DNA of 64,000 nucleotides from Streptomyces sp. CNQ085 (GCF_022614595.1 NZ_JAJFAU010000001.1:59144-123143), one strand, 5' to 3'; shown: positions 45,582 to 54,768, numbered from the stretch's first letter. Numbers and translations: made by a program. The notes: generated by a model from the letters alone, not told the origin.

Positions 45582-46976
45582 ATGGCTCACACGGCCTCCC
45601 CTCCGCCCACCGCCGGCGGCCTGACGGCGACCGAGCACCGGCTGGCCAACGGCCTGCGCGTGGTGCTCTCCGAGGACCACCAGACCCCGGTCGCCGCGGT
45701 CTGCCTCTGGTACGACGTCGGATCGCGCCACGAGGTCGCCGGGCGCACGGGTCTGGCGCACCTCTTCGAGCACCTGATGTTCCAGGGATCGGCACAGGTG
45801 AAGGGGAACGGTCATTTCGAACTGGTGCAGGGGGCGGGCGGCTCGCTCAACGGCACCACCAGCTTCGAGCGCACCAACTACTTCGAGACGATGCCCGCCC
45901 ACCAGCTGGAGCTGGCGCTGTGGCTGGAGGCCGACCGCATGGGGTCGCTGCTGGCCGCCCTGGACGAGGAGTCCATGGAGAACCAGCGCGACGTGGTGAA
46001 GAACGAGCGCCGCCAGCGGTACGACAACGTGCCCTACGGCACGGCGTTCGAGAGGCTGACGGCGATGGTCTACCCGGAGGGCCATCCCTACCACCACACC
46101 CCGATCGGCTCCATGGCGGATCTGGACGCCGCCTCGCTGGAGGACGCGCGGGACTTCTTCCGCACCTACTACGCGCCGAACAACGCCGTGCTGGCGGTCG
46201 TCGGCGACATCGACCCGGAGCGCACCCTCGCCTGGGCCGAGATGTACTTCGGCTCCATCCCCTCCCACGAGGGCAAGCGTCCGCCGCGCGACGGCTCTCT
46301 GCCGGAGGTCATCGGCGAGGAGGTCAAGCAGGTCCTCCACGAGGAGGTGCCGTCCCGGGCGATGATGGCCGCCTACCGGCTGCCGCACGACGGTACCCGC
46401 GAGGCGGACGCCGCCGACCTGGCGCTGACGGTGCTCGGCGGCGGCGAGTCCTCCCGCCTGCAGACCCGTCTGGTCCGCCGCGACCGCACCGCCGTCACCG
46501 CCGGCTTCGGCATGCTGCGACTGGCGGGGGCGCCCTCGATGGGGTGGCTGGACGTGAAGGCCTCCGGCGACGCAGAGATCGCCGACATCGAGCGGGCGGT
46601 CGACGAGGAGCTGGCCCGCTTCGCCGAGGAGGGGCCGACCCCGGCGGAGATGGAGCGCGCCCAGGCGCTGCTGGAGCGCGAGTGGCTGGACCGGCTGGCC
46701 ACGGTCGGCGGCCGTGCCGATGAGCTGTGCCGCTACGCGGTGCTGTTCGGCGACCCCCAGCTCGCCCTGACGGCGGTGGAGCGCGTGCTCCAGGTCACCG
46801 CCGACGAGGTGCGCGAGGTGGCCGCGGCCCGGCTGCGCCCCGACAACCGCGCGGTACTGATCTACGAACCCACCCAGGCGACCGCCCCCGACACCGCGGC
46901 CGATGTCTCCGAGGGCGCCACCGTCTCCGGGACCGGTACCGCCGCCGACACCCACGACCAGGAGGCCGCCCAGTGA
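45582..46976 (+). CDS. M16-family zinc peptidase (active subunit)
   Basis: The 464-residue protein has the inverted zinc motif HxxEH at His60-Glu63-His64 (HLFEHLMF) and the third ligand Glu142 in VVKNERRQR. Two homologous M16 halves are present. It should be the catalytic member of a heterodimer with the next gene, whose GTG overlaps this stop codon by four bases. Such pairs degrade peptides in the cytoplasm or at the cell surface; no signal peptide is seen. AAGGGA lies nine bases before the ATG. Confidence 0.92.
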   Translation: MAHTASPPPTAGGLTATEHRLANGLRVVLSEDHQTPVAAVCLWYDVGSRHEVAGRTGLAHLFEHLMFQGSAQVKGNGHFELVQGAGGSLNGTTSFERTNYFETMPAHQLELALWLEADRMGSLLAALDEESMENQRDVVKNERRQRYDNVPYGTAFERLTAMVYPEGHPYHHTPIGSMADLDAASLEDARDFFRTYYAPNNAVLAVVGDIDPERTLAWAEMYFGSIPSHEGKRPPRDGSLPEVIGEEVKQVLHEEVPSRAMMAAYRLPHDGTREADAADLALTVLGGGESSRLQTRLVRRDRTAVTAGFGMLRLAGAPSMGWLDVKASGDAEIADIERAVDEELARFAEEGPTPAEMERAQALLEREWLDRLATVGGRADELCRYAVLFGDPQLALTAVERVLQVTADEVREVAAARLRPDNRAVLIYEPTQATAPDTAADVSEGATVSGTGTAADTHDQEAAQ

Positions 46977-48376
46977 GCGACGCCACGGCCCAGAACGGAA
47001 TGTCGATGGAGTTCCACCCCCAGCCCCGTGGCGGCGAGCCCAGGCCGTGGGCGTTCCCCGCCCCCGAGCGCGGCGAGCTGCCCAACGGGCTGACCGTGCT
47101 GCGCTGCCACCGCCCCGGTCAGAAGGTCGTGGCCGTCGAGGTCAACCTCGTCGCGCCGCTGGAGGCCGAGCCCCGTGACCGGGAGGGCGTGGCCGGGATC
47201 ATGGCCCGGGCGCTGAGCGAGGGCACCGACCGGCACAGCGCCGAGGAGTTCGCCGCGGAGCTGGAGCGGTGCGGCGCCACCCTGGACGCGCACGCCGACC
47301 ACCCCGGCGTACGGGTCTCCCTGGAGGTCCCGGCCTCCCGCCTGACCAGGGCGCTGGGCCTGCTCGCCGACGCGCTGCGCGCCCCCGCCTTCCCCGAGGG
47401 CGAGGTCGAGAGGCTGGTGCGCAATCGCCTGGACGAGATCCCGCACGAGCTGGCCAACCCCGCCCGCCGGGCGGCCATCGCGCTGTCGAAGGAGCTGTTC
47501 CCGGCCGACTCCCGGCTCTCGCGCCCCCGCCAGGGAGCCGAGGAGACCATCAGAAACATCGACGCCGAGGCGGTGCGCGCCTTCTACGCGGAGCATGTGA
47601 GGCCCTCGACGGCCACGGCCGTGGTGGTGGGCGATTTCACCGGAGTGGACCTGGACAAGGCGCTGACCGAGACCCTCGGCGGCTGGAAGGGCGCGGTCGC
47701 CGGGCCCCGACCGGTCCCGCCGATCACCGCGGACGACACCGGCCGGGTGATCGTCGTGGACCGGCCCGGAGCGGTGCAGACCCAGCTGCTCATCGGCCGG
47801 ATCGGCCCCGACCGGCACGACCGGGTCTGGCCCGCCCAGGTGCTCGGTACGTACTGCCTGGGCGGCACGCTCACCTCCCGCCTGGACCGGGTACTGCGTG
47901 AGGAGAAGGGCTACACCTACGGCGTACGGGCCTTCGCCCAGGTGCTGCGCTCCTCTCCCGAGGGCACCGGCGCCTCGATGCTGGCGGTCAACGGCTCGGT
48001 GGCCACCGATGTGACGGGTCCCGCACTGGAGGATCTGTGGCGCGTGCTGCGCACCCTGGCGGAGGAGGGTCTCACCGACGCCGAGCGTGACACGGCCGTG
48101 CAGAACCTGGTGGGGGTGGCCCCGCTGCGCTACGAGACGTCGGCGGCCGTGGCCGGCACCCTCGCCGACCAGGTGGAGCAGCACCTTCCCGACGACTACC
48201 AGGCGAAGCTGTACGCCCGCCTCGCCGGGACCGGCACGGTGGAGGCGACGTCGGCGGCCGTGGCGGCCTTCCCCGCGGACCGTCTGGTGACGGTGCTGGT
48301 GGGAGACGCGTCACAGATCGCCGACACGGTGCGTGACCTGGGTATCGGGAAGGTGACGGTCGTCACGGACCAGTGA
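46973..48376 (+). CDS. M16-family peptidase-like partner lacking the zinc motif
   Basis: The 467-residue protein is a paralogue of the preceding gene. It has GVAGIMARALSEGT where the HxxEH motif should be, so it is probably non-catalytic. The C-terminal half keeps the R/Y pair (YTYGVRAF) that helps bind substrate in M16B heterodimers. GTG at 46973 overlaps the previous stop (GTGA), with GGAGG nine bases upstream, so translation is coupled. Equal expression and heterodimer formation follow from this arrangement and family knowledge. Confidence 0.9.
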   Translation: MSDATAQNGMSMEFHPQPRGGEPRPWAFPAPERGELPNGLTVLRCHRPGQKVVAVEVNLVAPLEAEPRDREGVAGIMARALSEGTDRHSAEEFAAELERCGATLDAHADHPGVRVSLEVPASRLTRALGLLADALRAPAFPEGEVERLVRNRLDEIPHELANPARRAAIALSKELFPADSRLSRPRQGAEETIRNIDAEAVRAFYAEHVRPSTATAVVVGDFTGVDLDKALTETLGGWKGAVAGPRPVPPITADDTGRVIVVDRPGAVQTQLLIGRIGPDRHDRVWPAQVLGTYCLGGTLTSRLDRVLREEKGYTYGVRAFAQVLRSSPEGTGASMLAVNGSVATDVTGPALEDLWRVLRTLAEEGLTDAERDTAVQNLVGVAPLRYETSAAVAGTLADQVEQHLPDDYQAKLYARLAGTGTVEATSAAVAAFPADRLVTVLVGDASQIADTVRDLGIGKVTVVTDQ

Positions 48377-48549
48377 CTCCCGGCCGCCCTGCGGCGGCCA
48401 GGGCCGTGCCGGCCAGGGTTCACCCCGCTCGCCGCCCTGGCCGAAAGCCCGGGCAGGACGACTGCACGCGGCTTCCGGCCGCCTGGCGATGGCACGCACC
48501 CGGGGGAGCCTCGCCACCGGGCAAACCCTGGCCGACGCGGCACTGGCAA

Positions 48550-48590
48550 CGGAAGGCCCTTGGTGGGGTTGCCCCACCAAGGGCCTTCCG
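48550..48590 (+). terminator. Terminator after the M16 operon
   Basis: A perfect 19-bp stem (48550-48568 with 48572-48590) encloses a three-base loop, 173 bases after the stop. The intervening 48377-48549 shows no gene. Confidence 0.85.
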
Positions 48591-48731
48591 TATGTCCGGT
48601 TTTAGGTCGTTCCGGTGGGCGCTTCATGTGGCATGACCTACAGAAGGCGTTTTTTGCTTGCTCGCTCAATTCTGTCCGTTTAGCGTCGATCTCGCTGGCC
48701 GTCAGAAGCGACCGCGACCGCGGCCGACGGC

Positions 48732-48889
48732 AGCGATCGCCGAGTCCCCCGAACGGGGGAGCCGGGGACCCACCCTCCCGCCCCTCACGCGCGGGAGCGG
48801 TCCTCTTCCGAGGCACCTGGGGTGAATCGGGCCGTACGCCCGTAGGAGACCTTCCTGCTCCGAACCCGACAGCTAACCCGGTAGGCGAG
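48732..48889 (+). ncRNA. c-di-AMP (ydaO/yuaA-type) riboswitch
   Basis: The conserved ydaO blocks appear in order: AGCGATCGCCGAG, GGGGGAGCCGGGGACCCACC, GGGGTGAATCGGGCC, GTAGGAGACC and CCGAACCCGACAGCTAACC, followed by GGTAGGCG. The element ends 25 bases before the ATG of an M23 peptidase and covers the approach to the ribosome site. In actinomycetes this class senses cyclic di-AMP and usually switches off cell-wall hydrolase genes when the ligand is high. The promoter must lie in 48591-48731, a stretch containing a T6 run at 48651-48656. Confidence 0.92.
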
Positions 48890-48914
48890 AAGGAAGGAAA
48901 GGAGCACGCCACCC

Positions 48915-49778
48915 ATGGCGTTCACCCGTGCCGCCGCGCAGCTCGCCGAGAAGCTGACCGGAAAGCTCACCGGGCTCACCGAGAGCCTCACCGAGAAGCA
49001 CCACCTCTCCAGCCGCTCCATGCGCACCCGCGTGGGTCTGGCCGGAGCCGCCGCCCTGACCGTCACCGGCGTGGTCGGCGCCGCCGCCACTCCCGCGATC
49101 GCCGCTCCGGACGAGGGCTCGGGGGCCTACGCCCTGGGCTTCGTCCAGGCCATGGCCGTCGGTGACACGATCGCCGACGACGTCAAGGCCCAGGCCCAGG
49201 CCCAGCAGCGTGTCGCCGACGCTGCCGAGAAGGCCGCCGAGAAGCGCGAGGCCGCCGCCGCGAAGGCCGCGGAGGAGAAGGCCGCCGAGAAGCGCGAGGC
49301 CGCCGCCGCGAAGGCCGCCGAGAAGCGCGCGAACGAGCGTGCCGACCGCTCCGCCGAGCGCCGTTCGGCCAGCGGCTACGTCGACCCGGTCGCGGGAGTG
49401 GACACCACCACCACCTACAAGCAGGCCGGCGCCTCATGGTCCTCCGGCAAGCACAGCGGCATCGACTTCCCCGCCGCAACCGGCACCCCGGTGCGGTCCG
49501 TCGGTCCGGGGACCGTGGTGACGGTCGGCTGGGGCGGCGCGTACGGCAACCAGGTCGTCATTCGCCACGACGACGGCAAGTACACCCAGTACGCCCACCT
49601 GTCCGCCACGAAGGTCTCGGCAGGCCAGAAGGTCGGTGGCGGCCAGCGGATCGGCGCGGTCGGCTCCACCGGCAACAGCACCGGCCCGCACCTGCACTTC
49701 GAGGCCCGCGACGGCGCCTACTACGGCTCGGACTTCAACCCGATCACCTACCTGGCCGGCAAGGGCGTCGACGTCTGA
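48915..49778 (+). CDS. Secreted M23 peptidoglycan endopeptidase under riboswitch control
   Basis: The 287-residue protein has a signal region at about 36-64 (SMRTRVGLAGAAALTVTGVVGAAATPAIAAP). An Ala/Lys/Glu-rich coiled coil at about 88-150 is built from two copies of AAEKREAAAAKAAE. A LytM/M23 domain follows with zinc ligands His180 and Asp184 (HSGIDF) and His261, plus His259, in GPHLHFE. It should cut stem-peptide cross-links during growth or sporulation. GGAAAGGAG lies about ten bases before the ATG, inside the expression platform of the riboswitch. Confidence 0.93.
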   Translation: MAFTRAAAQLAEKLTGKLTGLTESLTEKHHLSSRSMRTRVGLAGAAALTVTGVVGAAATPAIAAPDEGSGAYALGFVQAMAVGDTIADDVKAQAQAQQRVADAAEKAAEKREAAAAKAAEEKAAEKREAAAAKAAEKRANERADRSAERRSASGYVDPVAGVDTTTTYKQAGASWSSGKHSGIDFPAATGTPVRSVGPGTVVTVGWGGAYGNQVVIRHDDGKYTQYAHLSATKVSAGQKVGGGQRIGAVGSTGNSTGPHLHFEARDGAYYGSDFNPITYLAGKGVDV

Positions 49779-49782
49779 GACG

Positions 49783-49820
49783 TCTGACCGACCCCGCTCC
49801 GCGGGGCGGGGTCGGTCAGA
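49783..49820 (+). terminator. First tandem terminator after the M23 gene
   Basis: A perfect 14-bp outer stem (49783-49796 with 49807-49820), extended inward by CTCC/GGGG, lies four bases after the stop. Confidence 0.85.
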
Positions 49821-49838
49821 CACGCCGATTACGCGCCG

Positions 49839-49880
49839 ACATCCGCCGCGCGACCCGCGAGGTCGCGCGGCGGATGTTTT
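49839..49880 (+). terminator. Second tandem terminator after the M23 gene
   Basis: A perfect 17-bp stem (49839-49855 with 49861-49877) has a CGCGA loop and a TTT tail. Confidence 0.88.
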
Positions 49881-49981
49881 CACGCCTGTTTCCCGGTGGG
49901 CATCGGAAAAAGCGTGGCGGTGGAATACAGTTCGACTCTGCGGTACTTCTGGAAAATGGAGACGGCGGCGGAGGTCGGCCC

Positions 49982-50686
49982 ATGCGCATTTCCGCGCACA
50001 TGGTGTGCAGCGCGGTCCGTGACGACATCGTCTCCGGGGTTTTCCCGCCCGGGTCCCGGCTCGCCGAGGAGCTTCTCGCCAGGCGCTACGGCGTCTCGCG
50101 CGTCCCGGTGCGCGAGGCTCTGCGGACGCTGGAGGCGGAGGGCTTTGTCACCTCCCGCCGCCACGCGGGAGCCTGCGTCGCCCGGCCCACCGAGCAGGAG
50201 GCCGCCGACCTGCTCGACATCCGGGCCCTGCTGGAGCCGCTGGGCGCCGCGCGGGCCGCCCGGCGGCGCACCGAGGCGCAGCTGAGGGTCCTGCGCGGAC
50301 TGGTCCGCCTGGGCCTGCAGCACGCGGAGAGCGGCAGGCTGGCCGATCTGAGGCCTCTGGAGGACTGGTACCACGAGACGCTGGCCCGGGCGTCGGGCAG
50401 TCCCAGTCTGGCCTCGCTGCTCACACAGCTGCGCCGCAAGATCACCTGGGTGTACGCCGTGGAACCGCCGTTGCGCGCGGTCACCGTGTGGCGTGAGCGC
50501 GGCGCCGTCGTGGACGCCGTCGCGCGCGGCGACGCGGAACGGGCGCGCGCCCTGGCGAGCGAGCACGTGGAGCGCTCCGTAGCGGTGCGCCGCGAGCAGC
50601 GGCCGCTGGCCGCGCGTGAAGACCGCCGGAAAGTACCGGTGAGGAGCACGAAACACGCCGTAAACACATCGTGTGACAATTTGTAA
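49982..50686 (+). CDS. GntR-family (FadR/FCD type) transcriptional regulator
   Basis: The 234-residue protein has an N-terminal winged helix (VCSAVRDDIVSGVFPPGSRLAEELLARRYGVSRVPVREALRTLEAEGFV in overview, residues 9-57) and a C-terminal FCD ligand domain. GGAGG lies seven bases before the ATG at 49982. The ligand is unknown. It converges on ptsH, so a role in sugar or organic acid metabolism is possible. Its 3' end is unusually A/T-rich and runs into palindromes at 50676-50703. Confidence 0.87.
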   Translation: MRISAHMVCSAVRDDIVSGVFPPGSRLAEELLARRYGVSRVPVREALRTLEAEGFVTSRRHAGACVARPTEQEAADLLDIRALLEPLGAARAARRRTEAQLRVLRGLVRLGLQHAESGRLADLRPLEDWYHETLARASGSPSLASLLTQLRRKITWVYAVEPPLRAVTVWRERGAVVDAVARGDAERARALASEHVERSVAVRREQRPLAAREDRRKVPVRSTKHAVNTSCDNL

Positions 50687-50693
50687 CAGGAAT

Positions 50694-50730
50694 TGTGTAC
50701 ACAGAGCGGGAATACGCGGAGAATACGCGG
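50694..50730. repeat. TGTGTACACA palindrome and GAATACGCGG direct repeat
   Basis: TGTGTACACA (50694-50703) is a perfect 10-base palindrome just after the GntR gene. GAATACGCGG occurs at 50710-50719 and again at 50721-50730. Confidence 0.7.
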
Positions 50731-50765
50731 GGAACGCCTGCCCGGAATGCTCCGGTTCCGGTTGA

Positions 50766-50802
50766 GGAAAAGGCTGTGGGCGCCCGCTCCACAGCCTTTC
50801 CG
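50766..50802. terminator. Bidirectional terminator between the GntR gene and ptsH
   Basis: AAAGGCTGTGG (50769-50779) pairs perfectly with CCACAGCCTTT (50789-50799), giving A- and T-rich flanks usable from both strands. Confidence 0.8.
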
Positions 50803-50896
50803 GCGGTCGCCCGCCGGTGGTTTCCGTCGCGTTCTCGTGCCGGGTCCGTGTCCAGTGCCGCACGCGGGCCCGGCCGGCCCCTCCGGGCCGGGTGGC

Positions 50897-51178
50897 TCAG
50901 ACGGCTCCGGGCAGCTCGTCCAGCCCCTCGGAGACCAGCTTCGCCAGCCGGTCCAGAGCGGCGTCGGCGCCATCGGCGCCGGAGGCCAGCACGATCTCCT
51001 GGCCGCCCTCCACTCCCAGTCCCAGCACCGAGAGCACCGAGGCGGCGTTGACCGGTTCGCCGCCCGGTCCGGCCACGGTGACAGGGACGCCCGAGGAGGC
51101 CGCGGCGCGGACGAAGACCGCGGCGGGGCGGGCGTGCAGGCCCTCGGGCCAGCCGACGGTGACACGGCGCTCTGCCAT
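50897..51178 (-). CDS. ptsH: HPr phosphocarrier protein
   Basis: HPr carries phosphate from enzyme I to the sugar-specific PTS components. The 93-residue protein has the active His15 in EGLHARPAA and a regulatory-site serine (Ser47) in NAASVLSVLGLG. Streptomyces HPr supports fructose and N-acetylglucosamine uptake. The ATG at 51178 has GAAGGG six bases upstream. It diverges from the GNAT/acyl-CoA-synthetase fusion and is not linked here to ptsI or EII genes. Confidence 0.93.
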   Translation of the reverse strand: MAERRVTVGWPEGLHARPAAVFVRAAASSGVPVTVAGPGGEPVNAASVLSVLGLGVEGGQEIVLASGADGADAALDRLAKLVSEGLDELPGAV

Positions 51179-51325
51179 GGTGTTGCCCTTCGAGGTCGAA
51201 ACGGGTCGGATCGGCGGGCCCGGGGCTCAGCCCGGCCCGGCCCGGCCCAGCTTCGCACAGACGGACGCCCGGGAAAGGGAGCCGACGCCTCCGCGATCCA
51301 GGGGCCGGTGACTAGGCTGAGCCCC

Positions 51326-54145
51326 ATGCGGACGCCGAGCGAGCCTGCCTACCCCGCCCACTGGGAAGCCGACGTGGTGCTGCGCGACGGCGGCACGGCC
51401 CGGGTCCGCCCCATCACGGCCGAGGACGCCGAGCGCCTGGTCAGGTTCTACGAGCAGGTCTCCGACCAGTCGAAGTACTACCGCTTCTTCGCCCCCTACC
51501 CCCGTCTCTCCGACCGGGACGTGCGCCGCTTCACCCACCATGACTACGTCGACCGGGTCGGCCTGGCCGCCATCGTCGGCGGCGAGTTCATCGCCACCGT
51601 CCGATACGACCGCATAGACGCCACCGGCCGTCCCGCCTCCCCGCCCGCGGACGAGGCCGAGGTCGCCTTCCTCGTCCGCGACGACCATCAGGGCCGCGGG
51701 GTCGGCTCCGCCCTGCTGGAGCACATCGCCGCCTGCGCCCGTGAGCGCGGGGTGCGCCGCTTCGTCGCCGAGGTGCTGCCCGCCAACACGAAGATGGTCA
51801 AGGTCTTCACGGACGCCGGCTACTCCCAGAAGCGCAGCTTCGAGGACGGCACGGTCCACCTCACCTTCGGCATCACACCGACCGAGCAGTCCCTGGCGGT
51901 CATGCGGGCCCGCGAGCAGCGGGCCGAGGGCCGTTCCGTGCAGCGGCTGCTCTCCCCCGGCGTGGTCGCCGTCATCGGCGCCAGCCGCAGCCCGGGCGGG
52001 GCCGGGCGCACGGTCCTGGAGAGCCTGCGCGCGGCCGGCTTCACCGGCCGAGTCCACGCCGTCAACCGCGCGCTGGAGGAGGGACGTGCCGAGATCGACT
52101 CGGTGCCCGCCCACCGCTCGGTGCGCGACATCCCCGAGCCCGTTGACCTCGCCGTCGTCGCCGTCCCCGCCCGGGAGGTGCCCGGAGTGGTCGACGAGTG
52201 CGGGAGGCGGGGCGTGCAGGGGCTGGTGGTCCTCTCCGCCGACTTCGGCCGCGACGCGCAGCGCGAACTGGTGCGGCGGGCCCGCTCGTACGGGATGCGG
52301 ATCATCGGGCCCAACGCCCTCGGACTGATCAACACCGCCCCGGACGTCCGGCTCAACGCCACCCTCTCGCCCGAGACGCCCGAACGCGGCCGCGTCGGAC
52401 TGTTCACCCAGTCCGGGGCCATCGGCATCGCCGTGCTCGCCGGGCTGCACCGCCGCGGCCGGGGGGTCGGCGGCGTCTCCACCTTCGTCTCGGCCGGCAA
52501 CCGCGCCGACGTCTCCGGCAACGACGTGCTCCAGTACTGGGACGACGACACCGATACCGATGTCGTCCTGATGTACCTGGAGTCCTTCGGCAACCCCAGG
52601 AAGTTCAACCGCCTGGCCCGGCGCACCGCCGCCCGCAAGCCGATCGTCGTGGTCAAGGGCGCCCGCCACAACGCCAGCGCCCCGCCGCCCGGCCACGCCG
52701 TCCCGGCCGGCCGCACCCCCGACGCCACGGTCTCCTCGCTGCTGCGGCAGGCCGGGGTCATCCGCGTCGACACCGTCACCGAACTCGTCGACGCCGGTGT
52801 GCTGCTGGCCACCCAGCCGCTGCCCGCCGGCCCGCGGGTGGGCATCCTGGGCAACGCCGAGTCGCTGTGCCTGCTCACCTACGACACCTGCCTGGCCCGG
52901 GGTCTGCGCCCGCAGCCCGTCACCGACCTGACCACCGAGGCCACCCCCGGGGACTTCGGACGGACCCTGGCGGCCGCCCTCGCCGATCCGGCCACCGACG
53001 CCGTCGTGGTCACCGCCATCCCCTGGGTGGACGGCAGCCACGGTGCGGGGGACGCGGCCCTGCTGGCCGAGTCGCTGGCCCGGGCGCTGCGCGAGTCGGC
53101 AGGCACCGCGGACGCCGGTGGGGACGACGCCGGTGGGGACGGTGATGGGGACGGCTCCCCGGACACCGCGGGAGCCGCGAACGCCCCGGCCAAGCCGGTG
53201 GTCGTGGTCCATCTGGCCATCGAGGGCCTGGACGCCGCCCTCGCCGAACACCGCCTGCCCGCCTACCCCGCCCCCGAGCGCGCCGTGGGCGCCCTGTCGG
53301 AGGCGGTCCGCTACGCGCAGTGGCGGCGGGAGTCGGCCGAACCCGGCAGGGTGCCCGAGTACGACGACATCGACGAGGCGGCCGCCGCCGCCCTGCTGAC
53401 CCGGGTACGCGAACCGGACCGCGGCACACTCCGCAGCACCCCCCTGAGCGGTGAGGAGACGGCCGGACTGCTGGGGCACTACGGCGTGTCGGTGCAGCCC
53501 GTCCTGCCCGCGCCCGCCGCCCGCGCCGCCCGCGTCGCCGCGAAGAGGCTGGGCTACCCCGTGGCCCTGAAGACCACCGCCCCCCACCTGCGCCACCGCC
53601 CCGACCTGGGGGGCGTACGGCTGGACATCGGCAGCGAGGCCGGACTGCGGCGCGCCTACGCCAGGATGACCGAGCAACTGGGCGAGCCCGCCGAGCTGCG
53701 GCCCGTCATCCAGGCCATGGCGCCCCGCGGCGTGGACACCGTGGTGAAGGCCACCGTCGACCCCGCCATCGGCGCGGTGCTCTCCTTCGGGCTGGCCGGT
53801 CCGCCCTCGGAACTGCTGGGCGATGTCGCCCACCGGCTCGTCCCCGTCACCGACCGGGACGCGGCCGAGCTGGTCCGTTCCATCCGCTCCGCGCCCGTGC
53901 TGTTCGGCTGGCGCGGCGCCCAGCCGGTGGACACCGGCGCCCTGGAGGAGCTGCTGCTGCGCGTCTCCCGGCTGGTCGAGGACCATCCCGAGGTCGTCTC
54001 CGTCGACCTGGAGCCGGTGGTCGTCGCCGCCCGCGGGCTGACCGTCCTGGACGCGGCCGTCCGCGTCGCCGAACCGCCCGCGCCCTCCGGCACGGCCCAC
54101 CCCGCCTGGGCCGACCTCGGCCCCCGACGCCTGCCCGCGTACTGA
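51326..54145 (+). CDS. GNAT acetyltransferase fused to an NDP-forming acyl-CoA-synthetase-like protein (Pat-type)
   Basis: The 939-residue protein begins with a GNAT domain (about 15-190, acetyl-CoA loop DHQGRGVGSALLEH). A CoA-binding Rossmann domain (about 205-330, GVVAVIGASRSPGG), a succinyl-CoA-synthetase-like domain and a C-terminal ATP-grasp domain (about 710-920) follow. An acidic Gly/Asp spacer lies near 595-620. This domain set is known from protein lysine acetyltransferases that modify acetyl-CoA synthetase. TAGGCT at 51313-51318 lies seven bases before the ATG, so the mRNA is probably leaderless. Confidence 0.9.
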   Translation: MRTPSEPAYPAHWEADVVLRDGGTARVRPITAEDAERLVRFYEQVSDQSKYYRFFAPYPRLSDRDVRRFTHHDYVDRVGLAAIVGGEFIATVRYDRIDATGRPASPPADEAEVAFLVRDDHQGRGVGSALLEHIAACARERGVRRFVAEVLPANTKMVKVFTDAGYSQKRSFEDGTVHLTFGITPTEQSLAVMRAREQRAEGRSVQRLLSPGVVAVIGASRSPGGAGRTVLESLRAAGFTGRVHAVNRALEEGRAEIDSVPAHRSVRDIPEPVDLAVVAVPAREVPGVVDECGRRGVQGLVVLSADFGRDAQRELVRRARSYGMRIIGPNALGLINTAPDVRLNATLSPETPERGRVGLFTQSGAIGIAVLAGLHRRGRGVGGVSTFVSAGNRADVSGNDVLQYWDDDTDTDVVLMYLESFGNPRKFNRLARRTAARKPIVVVKGARHNASAPPPGHAVPAGRTPDATVSSLLRQAGVIRVDTVTELVDAGVLLATQPLPAGPRVGILGNAESLCLLTYDTCLARGLRPQPVTDLTTEATPGDFGRTLAAALADPATDAVVVTAIPWVDGSHGAGDAALLAESLARALRESAGTADAGGDDAGGDGDGDGSPDTAGAANAPAKPVVVVHLAIEGLDAALAEHRLPAYPAPERAVGALSEAVRYAQWRRESAEPGRVPEYDDIDEAAAAALLTRVREPDRGTLRSTPLSGEETAGLLGHYGVSVQPVLPAPAARAARVAAKRLGYPVALKTTAPHLRHRPDLGGVRLDIGSEAGLRRAYARMTEQLGEPAELRPVIQAMAPRGVDTVVKATVDPAIGAVLSFGLAGPPSELLGDVAHRLVPVTDRDAAELVRSIRSAPVLFGWRGAQPVDTGALEELLLRVSRLVEDHPEVVSVDLEPVVVAARGLTVLDAAVRVAEPPAPSGTAHPAWADLGPRRLPAY

Positions 54146-54174
54146 CCTGCCCCGGTCCCCGTAGGATGGGCCGC

Positions 54175-54768
54175 ATGGCGAAGACCGGTACGACGACCCA
54201 GGGGCTGCGCACGGCCATCGAGCGCAGCGGCTACTACCCGGCTCTCGTGGCCGAGGCGGTCGAGACCGCCGTGGGCGGCGAGCCCGTCTCCTCGTACGTG
54301 GTCCATCAGGAGACGACCTTCGACTCCAACGAGGTCCGCCGCCACGTCACGGTGCTGGTGCTCACCGACACCCGGTTCATCGTCAGCCACACCGACGAGC
54401 AGCCCGCCGACGGCACCTCCCCCTCGCCGTACGCCACCACCTCCACCGAGTCGGTGAAGCTGGAGCGGATCTCCTCGGTCGTCCTCAGCCGCGTCGTCGC
54501 CAACCCCGAGTCGTACACCCCCGGCACCCTGCCGCGCGAGGTCGTCCTCACCATCGGCTGGGGCGCCGTCTCCCGCCTCGACATGGAGCCCGCCAACTGC
54601 GGCGACCCCAACTGCGAGGCCGACCACGGCTACACCGGCTCTCTGACCGCCGACGACCTCTCGCTGCGGGTCAGCGAGGCCGGCGACGGACCGGACACCG
54701 TCCGCCAGGCGCTCGCCTTCGCGCAGGCGCTGTCCGAGGCCACCGCGGCGACCGCCGGCGCCCGCTGA
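54175..54768 (+). CDS. DUF5998 family protein
   Basis: The 197-residue actinobacterial protein has an unknown role. It starts MAKTGTTTQGLRTAIERSGYYPALVAEAVE and contains a Cys/His patch, NCGDPNCEADHGYTG, that could bind a metal. TAGGAT at 54162-54167 lies seven bases before the ATG within a 29-base gap, so it has its own leaderless promoter. Its stop shares one base with the next start codon, so the two are translationally coupled. Confidence 0.85.
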   Translation: MAKTGTTTQGLRTAIERSGYYPALVAEAVETAVGGEPVSSYVVHQETTFDSNEVRRHVTVLVLTDTRFIVSHTDEQPADGTSPSPYATTSTESVKLERISSVVLSRVVANPESYTPGTLPREVVLTIGWGAVSRLDMEPANCGDPNCEADHGYTGSLTADDLSLRVSEAGDGPDTVRQALAFAQALSEATAATAGAR

